From NCBI GenBank assembly GCA_900088475.1, contig FLMG01002403.1, forward strand, positions 1-18,240: 18,240 nucleotides of DNA, written 5' to 3'. Position 1 is the stretch's first letter. The number at the start of each line of letters is the position of its first letter. Positions 1-8,083 of the stretch are shown in pieces. The DNA comes from Hyphochytrium catenoides. Taxonomy: Eukaryota > Sar > Hyphochytriomycetes > Hyphochytriales > Hyphochytriaceae. Below the pieces are notes generated by a model that was given only the letters and a program-made list of their open reading frames with translations, was not told the DNA's origin and ran no database searches. Made by a program: the position numbers and the translations under genes.

Positions 1-442
1 CTCTCTCTCTCTCTCTCTCTCCCTCTCCCTCCCTCCTTCTCTCTCTGTCTCTCTCTCTCTTTCTTTCTCTCTCTCTCTTTCCCTCTCTCTTTTCTCTCTC
101 TCTCTTTGCACCCTGCACCTTCCCTCACCGTCTACACGGCTCTGTCTTCTCCTTTCTCTCCCTTCTTACGCTCTTCCGTCATCCTACTGATCCCTTTTAT
201 CGTTCTTTCTCTTGCATGCCTAATGCTCCCCTTGTCTCAGTCTCAGTCTTTTGTCCCACATATTCTCTCTCTCTCTCTTCTCTTGCGTCCCTCCTACACC
301 TCTTAGAAGCACCTTCTCTCTCCCGTGTTTCTCCCTCTCCCTCTCTCTCTCCTTGGTTCTCGAGACACATGACTTTCCCTGTCATTCTGGTCGCTGTTCC
401 TTACCTATTTGTCTCGCTCTTGGCATCTCTGGCACGTGGCAG
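1..442. repeat. CT-rich low-complexity region upstream of a 3' exon
   Basis: Bases 1-105 are almost pure CT/CCT microsatellite. The rest to 442 stays strongly pyrimidine-rich on the + strand. Several open frames cross it, but they translate as Ser/Leu/Pro strings dictated by the CT repeat, so I do not call them genes. The stretch ends in a good 3' splice site (pyrimidines, then ggcacgtggcag) just before the exon at 443. It is best read as the intron, or intron plus upstream sequence, of the gene whose end follows. I found no upstream coding exon inside it. Confidence 0.6.
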
Positions 443-766
443 GACCCTCAAAAGCTGAAAAAGAAGCAGCAGAACGGGTCAGGGTCCTACAAAGGCGGCG
501 GAGGAGGAGGCGGCGGAGGAGGCGGTGGCCCTGGCGGCGGGGGAGGAGGCCGTCGTGGTCCTAATATCCGCACTCTTGACCGCAGTCAAATGTGCCATCC
601 CAGTACGTCTCTCCTTCCTCTGTCATTATATATCTATCTCTTACTCGCCGAGAGAGAGTCCTATAAGCCTCTTCGGTGCCATCTCTCTCTCTCTCTCTCT
701 TTCTCTCTCTTCTTCTCCGTATCTGTGTACTTCTCTCTTCTCGCTTCTCCCGCAGCGGTGGCATGA
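443..766 (+). CDS. C-terminal exons of a glycine-rich protein, possibly SelK/SelG-like (partial)
   Basis: Two exons are proposed, 443-602 and 756-766, joined across a gtacgt...cccgcag intron of 153 bp. They encode about 56 residues: a basic start (DPQKLKKKQQNGSGSYK), two runs of glycine interrupted by one proline, then RRGPNIRTL, DRSQMCHP and TVA before TGA. The order of basic juxtamembrane segment, poly-Gly, RRGPN-like motif and a Cys near the C-terminus is that of SelK/SelG, small ER membrane proteins involved in ER-associated degradation and palmitoylation. The N-terminal part with the membrane helix is not seen, so the gene is partial. Any glycine-rich protein is an alternative. A second donor at 607 would give a different, longer tail. 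Confidence 0.4.
   Translation, partial: DPQKLKKKQQNGSGSYKGGGGGGGGGGGGPGGGGGGRRGPNIRTLDRSQMCHPSTSLLPLSLYIYLLLAERESYKPLRCHLSLSLSFSLFFSVSVYFSLLASPAAVA
680..717. repeat. CT microsatellite in intron
   Basis: A (CT)n tract, with short TTT interruptions, lies inside the last intron of the glycine-rich gene and feeds the pyrimidine tract of the acceptor at 755. Confidence 0.8.
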
Positions 767-1278
767 AAGCCAAGCCAGCCTATGGTCTCCTCACTCTTTG
801 GCGTCCCTCAATGCTCTGAAGCTTTACTCACGCAGTCTTGCTGCTTACAAGCTTACGGTCTGACTCTACTGTCCCGTGCTCTTGACCGCTTCTCCATCTT
901 CTGACCCTGATGTGTCATTGTTTCCTTTGGCAGTGCCGGGAGGAGCGTGAGGAAGGTAAAGCCACGGAGATGATAAGCGACCTCCTCCGTTAAGTTCTCT
1001 TGATAGAGGGAAGGCGCGTGTCTCCCGTGGCTGCAAGGGTCCTCTTTTCTCTCTCAGTCTATTCCTATTCTCTCTCTCTTTCTTCAGAGGGACATAGGGA
1101 TGCCTGCTTGATGCTGCAATGACTCTGTACCATGAAACCACGATGTGGAGTGGGGACAGATGACAAGCATGAGGCAGAGGAAAAGGGATCACGGGCCCTT
1201 ACCAATGCGTTATTAATGCTGTGAATATATATTATTAGTGAGCACAGCCCTGGATGCTTGTCAGTGCGCCAGAGGAAA

Positions 1279-1322
<44 letters not shown>

Positions 1323-1359
1323 CTCCTCTGTCTCTCTCGCCGTGTCCTATCTGTCTCTC
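767..1359. other. Intergenic stretch with a CT microsatellite; no gene recognised
   Basis: It follows the TGA of the glycine-rich gene. It holds a 37-bp uninterrupted CT run at about 1282-1318 and short CT blocks near 1050-1085. A splice-like pattern (ctttggcag at about 926-934, then a gtaaag donor at about 955) could mark a 22-bp exon, but nothing supports its translation. Both strands have open frames of about 100 codons here, none with recognisable protein character. Confidence 0.5.
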
Positions 1360-1632
1360 CTACTTTCTCCGTTGTAGTCCATTCTTTTCTCTCATCGTGC
1401 TTCTCTCTTCCCACGTCAATACAGCACATATGGGACGCTTGGCGTCTCTGAGGTTGGCCGTCCACACCGCAAGGACGATGATGAAGCTGCTAAGTGAGAA
1501 TGGGAGTAATAGTACGGCCGCTAAGAGAGATAGGACCATTAAGTCCAGAAGTACCGCGCGCGCGAGAGAGAGAGAAGCATACTGGGCACAACGAATAGAG
1601 GTTGATGCCTGCTGGAGAGTAGAGGCATCCAT
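1360..1632 (-). CDS. Possible small membrane protein (uncertain)
   Basis: An ATG at 1632 opens a 90-codon frame ending in TAG at 1360. The product would have a polar start (MDASTLQQAS), a long hydrophobic stretch (from about AVLLDLMVLSLLAAVLLLP through FIIVLAVW) that could form one or two membrane helices, and a basic tail ending LQRRK. It sits 134 bp downstream of the stop of the LicD-like gene on the same strand, so it could also be part of that gene's 3' untranslated region. I recognise no family. Low confidence. Confidence 0.22.
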   Translation of the reverse strand: MDASTLQQASTSIRCAQYASLSLARAVLLDLMVLSLLAAVLLLPFSLSSFIIVLAVWTANLRDAKRPICAVLTWEERSTMREKNGLQRRK

Positions 1633-1766
1633 ATCACTTTTCCAAAAAGCAACGTACACACCACGTAGGAAGGTGATTGAGTGCAGAGATCGGACGCATT
1701 GGCTTCATAGCACATCGTCTTCCTCACGAGGTCGTACAGCGCTTCCTCTGATCTGTTGGTTGTAGC

Positions 1767-3608
1767 TCAGGATACCAGCCGTATTGTCCCCTTCCAGTAC
1801 CAAGCCCAGCGGAGGAGGAGAAAAAGGAGAGAAACGTAGAGAAAGAGAGCTGCCTTGAGGAGGGGATTATAGTACCAGAGATAGCCGTTAAAGACAGAGT
1901 TCTCTAAGCATTCCAGGCGTGTCAAGCGTGGCGTGTGATAGTCCTCTCCGTACTCCAGCCTCAAGATAGAATGAGGAGAGGCCGGGATTTGTACGTTCAT
2001 CCCCAAGAACGTGGCGTTCTGAAGGGGAAACGTCTGGTCTACGGGCCGCGCCTACCAAAAGAGAGACATTGAGAGAAAGAAAGAGGACGAAGAGAAAGAA
2101 AGAGAGCCGAGGGTCAAAGGTGTTCCCTAGGTTTGCCTTAATGTATGACCGTTGCCTCTTCTCCCCACAGCTTCCTGAGCAGTTTCCCTCTTTGGCTAGA
2201 GACATCAAACCCTGACAGCTATTCGTCCTCGCCTAAGGCTCTAGAAAGGCACTGTTTGTTTAGCTCTTCTTCTTACCTTGATGTGCGTGGTATAGTCATT
2301 GATCTTTAGATACTCTCGCTTGTTCCCCTCAGTGATGCGCCGCCAGAGGAAGATGTCCACATGTGGACCCTTTCTCTTCGTAGTGCTATAGTACACTTGA
2401 AGCATGTCCCTAGAGATGAATTAACGAGGAAGAAGAGGACGGAGAGAGAGTGTGAGAGAGAGGGGTAAAGGGGGAGTGGCGATAAAGAAGAGCGCTTAGA
2501 CGTTGCTGCAGGGACAAAAGAGTGGACGAAGAAAGAAAAGGAAGAGGGTGAGATAGGGCCAAACAGGAGTCCGAGAAGGTGCCAAGATAGAGAGAAGCTC
2601 TACGATGAGACGACTATCGGGGAGACAGAGAGAGAGAGAGAGAGGGAAGAAGAGAGAGGAAGAAAAAGGGAGAAACAATGAGGGAAACCATGCGGAAGAG
2701 CAAGAAGAGCAACGCAGAAATCGAGGGCTAAGATATCGGAAGATAGGACGAGTGAACGCCACCACCTGTCAGGCAGATGACGGGTTACGTATCCCAGTCT
2801 CTCAAAGGCCTTTCTCATCTCCTGCACTTGTCCTTCACTCTTCAGTTCAATAGAAAGATCCGTGTCCGTGTCTCTCCTCGGCATCCCTTCCCCTCTCACA
2901 TGGAAGAGGAGAGTCCCAAAGTCCAGCCAAAAGGGGACAGAGAGAGAGGAAAGTACGCGGAAGGATAGCTTTGTCAGCTCCTTTGTTCGGGCGTAGAAGT
3001 TCTCACTGTTCGGGCAGTTACACGCGTAGTAGAGCTCCAGGAGGAGAAAGAGGGAGAACATAGAGATGCAGAACAGAAAGAGAAGCTTCCGCCTGCATTG
3101 CGAAGAGCAGAGTGGGTTAGCCTTCACAGTAGACAGAGCCTAAGCTTCGAACAGGAGGTAGAAGTTCATCGAGTGGGGCTTACAGGGTGCAGAGTATTGA
3201 AAAGCGTGCACGTTTGCGCGCGCGAGAGAGAGAGAGAGAGAAAGAAAGAAGAGAGAGAAGAGAGAGAGAGACCGATAGAGAGAGAGAGAGACTGATAGAG
3301 AGGAAGAGCGAAAGAAAGACAGAGTTCGAGGGGAGACGAGCGCGCTTGATAGACTAATATGGTGAGGCAGCTGAGGATACATCTCAAGCTCTCAAAAGGC
3401 GGCAACAGTCTACACAAATAGCAGAGAGAGGTGGTTGCCAGGCATTCGATGACTGAATGTCATTGCCTGGAAGAAGAAAGACATGATACCTCGCTAGTGA
3501 GACCCTGGCGAGCACTTTGTGCCGGAAGCGGAGCAGCAGGAGAGGGCCGAGCCAGAGAGGAAGAAAGAAGTTCATCTTCGCGAGCCATACGGGCACCGCC
3601 AGCGCCAT
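1767..3608 (-). CDS. LicD/fukutin/FKRP-type phosphotransferase-like membrane protein
   Basis: Four exons are proposed, in transcript order: 3608-3490, 3092-2766, 2409-2277 and 2051-1767. They give 287 residues and all junctions keep phase. Residues 95-102 read WLDFGTLL, followed by HVRGEG and DTDTD (114-118). This is the signature of the LicD/fukutin/FKRP nucleotidyltransferase-fold family, in which the Asp cluster binds metal and the enzyme moves a phospho-alcohol or sugar-phosphate unit onto a glycan. VDIFLWRR (about 166-173), FLG and EYG (about 226-228) match later family motifs. Hydrophobic segments at about 12-27 and 42-62 suggest a signal anchor, and a third at about 258-275 lies near the C-terminus, so a Golgi or ER membrane location is likely. 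The ATG at 3608 has an in-frame stop two codons upstream. Exon 1 and its gtatca donor are the least certain part; an internal Met at residue 51 is an alternative start. The substrate is unknown. Confidence 0.75.
2623..2647. repeat. GA microsatellite (CT on the gene strand)
   Basis: An (AG)n run on the + strand inside intron 2 (2410-2765) of the minus-strand LicD-like gene. On the transcribed-sense strand it reads as CT. Confidence 0.8.
3223..3304. repeat. GA microsatellite in intron 1 of the LicD-like gene
   Basis: About 80 bp of AG repeats, broken by aaag and by two related units (accgatag, actgatag), lie in the 397-bp intron 3093-3489. In the sense of the gene it is a long pyrimidine tract upstream of the acceptor at 3093. 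Open frames across it translate as Arg-Glu or Ser-Leu strings and are not genes. Confidence 0.8.
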
Positions 3609-4355
3609 GATTCAGACTCCGGAGCTGAAACTGCCTTCTTCAGGCCAAGGAACTAGTTGACGGCGTTGAAGAGCTCAGCGACGACCGATACTGAACGTTA
3701 AAGAGACCTGGCAGCTCATCAAGAGCTCACACGCTGTCCAGAGTCTCCGTGTAGACGCAGCAGGCAATAACTTTATAATACGAAGACTGCTATCCGGGTC
3801 CTCGCCAGAAGCGGCGCGCGCTATTGAGGCCCCGAAATTGGCGACCAGAATCTTCCTTCGTCGGGTCTGTTCAACAGGCCGTTAACAGCTCTATTTCTAA
3901 AAACTGTCCGTTACTGCCTTTCTGAGGGATCTGGGGTGCGGTAGTAGCTGAGCAGTGGCTAGCTGGTATAGCAGCTCAAGGTCCGACACGGGACTACGGC
4001 TCTTAGAAGCAGGATCATCGGATGTGAAGAAGGGCCGTCGCCCAGAGCTTTGGCTGCATAGAACTTTTATCTACAAGGGCCAAGTGGTAGTCTTCCTTGT
4101 CTCGCTCTCTCAACAGCAAGAGGCGGACCCGGCGAAGTCGTGGGGATATATTTGTGCATTAATGGCTGCTGGCAGCTGCTAAAAGCTCGATAACAAGCAT
4201 TGTTTCCTACCTACAGGCAGGAACCCCCATTATCTCTGGTGCTGTTCGTCGTTGCTCTACCTCTTCAGTTCTAACTAGCTGCCGGCTTACCTTGAAATCT
4301 AGGCTTATCCCAAATAGTGGCCTCTATCTATCTCTATCTTCCTCAATCTCTATCT
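3609..4355. other. Intergenic spacer; no gene recognised
   Basis: This lies between the start of the LicD-like gene and the stop of the UPRT-like gene, both on the minus strand, so it must hold the terminator of one and the promoter of the other. The longest + strand frame (about 75 codons from 3955) starts with GTG and shows no family features. I see no TATA box at a convincing distance, no tRNA and no clear terminal repeats. Confidence 0.5.
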
Positions 4356-7075
4356 CTACTCTAGCCCCGAGTTATTAAGCGCACTGGCCACCTCACTTGA
4401 GGTGACGCCGTACCGCTCTCTCTCCTCTTGCTCCTTCCTTTTCTTCTCCTCCACCTCTTTCGTACTCAAAGCACTATCCTGCTCCTCCGCAATCTCCCAG
4501 GAAGACGGACCAAAGAAGAGATAGCGCCGCCAGCCCCTTCTAGTCTTTGTCAGTCGAACCTCCGGCGCGCGGGCGCTTCCTTCTTCCTCTGCGGCTATTA
4601 CTTCTCTCATAGCCGCCGAGATGTTGCCTTGGGCGGCCTTTAGTCCTTCTTCATAGCGGCGATAAAACTGGGCCAATCCGGGAACGATGTTGTTCTCAGC
4701 GTCCACATGAGAATCGACTGAGCAAACCACTAGGGACGCTTCAGAAAACTCCTGACGCACGAGCAACAAAGAAAGGAAATAGTGAAAACAATCGTTACAA
4801 CGGGAACGCAAGAAAGGGGTAGTTGAGAGGGAAGTAAGCCGTGGATCAGAGCAGCTCAGCTTACGCCAAGAGACTAGCTTAGCCACAATCAGGGTCGCCA
4901 AGAACGGGAACCACCACCAAAGTCGAAGGAGAGATGACCGGACTAGAGCGACACCATTTGGTGGCCATAGAGCTCTAAACAAGCCTTAAGGCTGAAAGAA
5001 GGGAAACAGAGATCCATATAGCAAAAGAAAAAAGGAAGAAAAGCGGATAACAGACAATAAAGACCCATCATCTGAGGCGAGTCAGACCTTGGAGAACTGG
5101 TCAGCAACCTCGGGGATGATGAGAAAGGAGGTCACAGTGACCTTGTCCAGTGAGACTCCCCGTTTCTGCAGTTTCTGATAGTGGGAAACTGTAAGAAGGC
5201 GCCAGCTCAGAGTATCCTAAACGCCACATACGCCTACAGCCCTCTCCACTCTTCGTTACCATAGCTAGTCTCCTGCTGTCTTCTCATTGCATATTCCTTG
5301 AGTTCCCCGATATCCTTGTCTTACCTTGAGGACATGCTTCAGTCTCTCTAGTGAGGTTATCTCAGGCTCAAAGAGAACCACATGCCGATCCGAAATGTCC
5401 TCAGGAACAGCGTATCTGACTACCTAAAGAGACCGTGATCACCAAGAAAGAGACCGCAGGAGACGGTCAGGAGTGGGAAAGGATCCATAAATGAGTTACG
5501 CCTAAAGACAGATCTCTTACATCTAGAACGCCTTGCTCGCTTCCGGTCTTGTCGACCACAAAATGCCCGGAGGTCGCGTCAGAAGGTGCAGCGCTAAGGA
5601 GAACAGCCTCATACGCACTATTGCAGATCTCAATTAATACCTCGAACAATACGAAGGACCAAGAACGACAATAGAAGGCGTAGGGAGAGGGAGGAAAAAG
5701 GAGGAAGCGAGGAAGGTCCAGAAAGAGCTTCTTACTCATAAGTATGCGCGCGATTATATAGAATTGGCGCCAAGCAAAGCTTAACGTCGTCCTCGTGGGC
5801 GACTCCTAGCGTCTTTAGGCCTGCGGGCGTCTCTACAACGGCCTGAAGAGGTATCAATGGTGGCACACGAGAGATGTCAGACAGGAGAATGTAAAGAGCA
5901 CGACTATCAGAATCCATAAAATAGGAGGACGTTCAAAACTTCCTGTCCGTGCGTGCTGCTTTCTCTCTCCATTAGTCTCACCTCCTCGTCTAGAGGCAAT
6001 GACGCTAAAGCGTGCTCCGTCAATAATCTCAGAAGCCTATTTGAGGCCTTCACAAAGGCAGCTCCTGGGTGGAAATAGCGTGGGTCACGTCAAACAGACA
6101 GACATAACGTGATGAGGTATCCTAGGGCCAAACGAGAGGTGTAACACAGCTGGAAAGAAAAGCAGATAGAGGGGAATCACAGCGTTGAAAAGTATTCAGA
6201 GGGTAGAAATACATAGGTTAATGTGACCTGTGTTACTCTTGTCTCTCATGTATGTCAGGACTAAAGCGACCGGCGGGAGTTCCAGGTCCAGGATGTTAAC
6301 GTTAGGGTGCTACTTCGGCGCGGGACGAGAGAAAGATGTTTTAGCGGTGCATGGAATTGAAAGGTAGAGACAGAAAATGGGAGAGAGGGAGACCGTTAGG
6401 TGAGAGGAATTGAAAGAGATTAGAAGACAGATCCTGAGAACGAAGCTCTAGTGAGGTGAAAGAATGTATATCTCGGTGAGAGAAGAGAAGTTGGTAGCTG
6501 GAGATGATTGGGACTAGATGGGTCGTGACAATTGACAATGACACAAGAGGATAGGGTTTACCTTCGCCTTCCACACCTCCTGCCTGAAACCGACACCCAC
6601 AGCCGCACTGCGAATGGGGCCACGCCGAAAACAGGGGGAAGAGAGAGAGAGAATAAGAGGGAAAGGTAAGAGAAATAAGAGAGAGAGAGAGAGTAAAGGT
6701 AAGTATTCAGAAGGAAAAGAAGGACACAGTATGGACAGATATAGTTAGCAGGAAAGAGGATCCTTGGCAAAGAGCTACGCACTTTGGCACAAAAACCTTC
6801 GACTCTTCGCATTCTACTGAGTCATTTAAGGAGCTGGCGGCGATGGCGCATAGGCTGCTGGCAAGTAACGCAGCTGCTGCCATCTGTTTCACTCGTTGGC
6901 GCCTTAGTTCCTCCTTTGCCGCTTCTGTTGCCGCATAGGAGAGACTGATGGCAACAGGTCTGGTAATGTGTGTATGAACGCTTCGAACAGCTCTCGAAGC
7001 ATTAGGTATCGCGGACAGAGACAAGCAGCCGTTAGCCCGGGCGCTCAGCTTGGACATCCTTAGAAACGGACTCAT
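4356..7075 (-). CDS. Membrane-anchored UPRT-fold protein with degenerate active site, probably mitochondrial
   Basis: Nine exons are proposed in transcript order: 7075-6783, 6607-6562, 6309-6228, 6064-5982, 5842-5736, 5617-5521, 5423-5325, 5174-5088 and 4751-4356. All use GT-AG, phases close, and the product has 429 residues. Residues 1-45 are Arg/Ser/Ala-rich without acids, like a mitochondrial presequence. Residues 66-82 (MAAAALLASSLCAIAASS) form a membrane segment. From about 114 the UPRT fold runs in order: LTYMRDKSNT (family LRDKNT), RLLRLLTEHAL, VVETPAGLKTLGV (family TPTG..Y.GV), DRHVVLFEPE and IVPGL (320-324). UPRT makes UMP from uracil and PRPP. Here the PRPP loop, normally DPM.ATGG, reads EPEITSLE (255-262), and the uracil loop GLGDFGDR reads GLAQFYRR. 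Catalysis is therefore unlikely. A roughly 100-residue C-terminal extension ends in a Lys/Glu-rich probable coiled coil. The exon 1 donor (gtgcgt) is weak and was chosen to keep phase. Confidence 0.85.
6638..6695. repeat. GA microsatellite in intron 1 of the UPRT-like gene
   Basis: Two AG-repeat blocks on the + strand lie within the 175-bp intron 6608-6782. In the sense of the gene they form the pyrimidine tract before the acceptor at 6608. Confidence 0.7.
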
Positions 7076-7270
7076 TGTTTGCGGCTTAGTTAATTAGCTT
7101 CCAAAGAGAGATGTTTGTTGACAAGGAGTGGCCCCCACCGCCTCAAGCGCGTCGTAAGAAAAAGAAAGAAAAAGCAACGATATACTTTCGCCAACAAAGA
7201 AAGGACAGGCTCCAACCTCAGAGCCTCAAAGACAGCGGCAATGGCGTACACTGTTTCCTCAACGAGAAGT

Positions 7271-7663
7271 TTAGAGATCTGTCTGAAACTTCGGATCTGC
7301 AGACAGAAGGATCCAGAGATCTGCTAGCGAGGCCGCAGAGACCGAACCGCAGAGGAACATAAGCAAGCCAAGGTATTGGACAGACAGAGAAGCTTTGTTC
7401 TCAATGATGCGAATCCTGTTCTTTTTGCCTTCAGTTACAAAAGCATCAAAAGATCTACAACAAGTATAAGTAAACAAGAAGAGGAGGGCTACTTGAAGGA
7501 AGATATTGGCCGAAGCTCTCTCTTTGATTCTCTTCGGTGATGGAGAAACAGTACAAGATACTTACATGTTGTTTGTACTTGTACAAGTACTTATATTTAT
7601 ATAAACCGACCAGAATGTGCGTTCACGCTCGAACTTGGTTGAATTGAGGTTGAGCACACACAT
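7271..7663 (-). CDS. Possible small two-exon membrane protein (uncertain)
   Basis: Exon 1 would run 7663-7566 (strong gtaagt donor) and exon 2 7454-7271 (acceptor cttgttgtag), giving 93 residues ending in TAA. Phases match. Exon 2 carries a basic segment (EGKKNRIRIIENKAS), then a hydrophobic helix (YLGLLMFLCGSVSAASLADL) and a polar end. This looks more like real protein than chance. An in-frame ATG at 7738 is an alternative start. Against it, exon 1 contains a TATA-like sequence and a 16-bp palindrome and overlaps the opposite-strand candidate at 7679. It may instead be a promoter, with only the second exon transcribed. The stop lies 195 bp upstream of the UPRT-like ATG on the same strand. 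I do not recognise the family. Confidence 0.33.
7575..7590. repeat. Perfect 16-bp palindrome
   Basis: gtacttgtacaagtac equals its own reverse complement. It lies just upstream of the TATA-like sequence at 7598 and inside the proposed first exon of the minus-strand candidate. It could be a binding site for a dimeric regulator; that is inference. Confidence 0.6.
7598..7605 (+). promoter_or_regulatory. TATA-box-like sequence
   Basis: tatataaa on the + strand, 74 bp before the ATG at 7679. This is a fitting distance if transcription starts about 30 bp downstream. The neighbouring bases also read as an A/T-rich box on the minus strand, so direction is not settled. Confidence 0.4.
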
Positions 7664-7678
7664 GTCTGTTGTGCGCTC

Positions 7679-8002
7679 ATGGCATCTAAGCCGAAGTTGC
7701 GTAATTACTACGGGTCGATTTGTGTGCGCAAGGGACATCCTATGTGCGTCAACTACCAAGACAGGGCTGAAGTGATGGTTGTGGAGACAGAAAGCGCACC
7801 AGAAGAAGGCGAGAGGCGCAGCACTGTTGACGCTGCAGGAGCGAGCTCAAGCAGTCATCATGGTTCTCTTTCTACCTTCTCTCATAGGAAAAATGTGTCC
7901 GACCACGAGGACTCACGAGCCATCAAGCGTCTTTGCGTCTCTTCTTCTACATTCTTTCTCCCGTGCTTTCATCTAACTCATGTCCCTAAGATATTTCTTT
8001 GA
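7679..8002 (+). CDS. Hypothetical protein (107 aa, uncertain)
   Basis: An ATG at 7679 opens 107 codons to a TGA ending at 8002. The N-terminus (MASKPKLRNYYGSICVRKG, then HPMCVNYQD) has three cysteine or aromatic-rich patches. It is followed by an acidic/Ser-rich middle (ESAPEEGERRS, AGASSSSHHG) and a Ser/Phe-rich end. An A/T-rich TATA-like box sits 74 bp upstream. I recognise no domain. A pyrimidine-rich stretch ending in cag/tag near 7888 could be an intron acceptor, so the true 3' structure may differ. It overlaps the minus-strand candidate head-to-head; at most one of the two is likely to be correct as drawn. Confidence 0.33.
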   Translation: MASKPKLRNYYGSICVRKGHPMCVNYQDRAEVMVVETESAPEEGERRSTVDAAGASSSSHHGSLSTFSHRKNVSDHEDSRAIKRLCVSSSTFFLPCFHLTHVPKIFL

Positions 8003-8083
8003 CATGTCAGACTTATTAAAGTTTACGGAGATCTTTCATGAGATGCTGTTCATCTGGTTTGATAGGACCACACAGAAGCCAAG

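Noticed and set aside
866-1192. Minus-strand frame of 108 codons
   Set aside because: Composition is Arg/Pro/Ser-rich without any domain, it overlaps CT repeats in the other sense, and it has no splice or promoter support.
3384-3490. Continuation of the 3608 frame to a stop at 3384
   Set aside because: It could encode a 74-residue protein. Splicing at 3490 to the LicD exon preserves phase and gives a better-supported gene; the alternative is not excluded.
3955-4182. 75-codon + strand frame, considered as a retroelement remnant
   Set aside because: It starts with GTG, has no reverse transcriptase, integrase or gag motif, and I see no terminal repeats around it.
4752-4982. N-terminal extension of the last UPRT exon (frame open to 4982)
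   Set aside because: The UPRT similarity begins exactly after a cgtcag acceptor at 4752, and the preceding exon joins in phase. The upstream part is intron.
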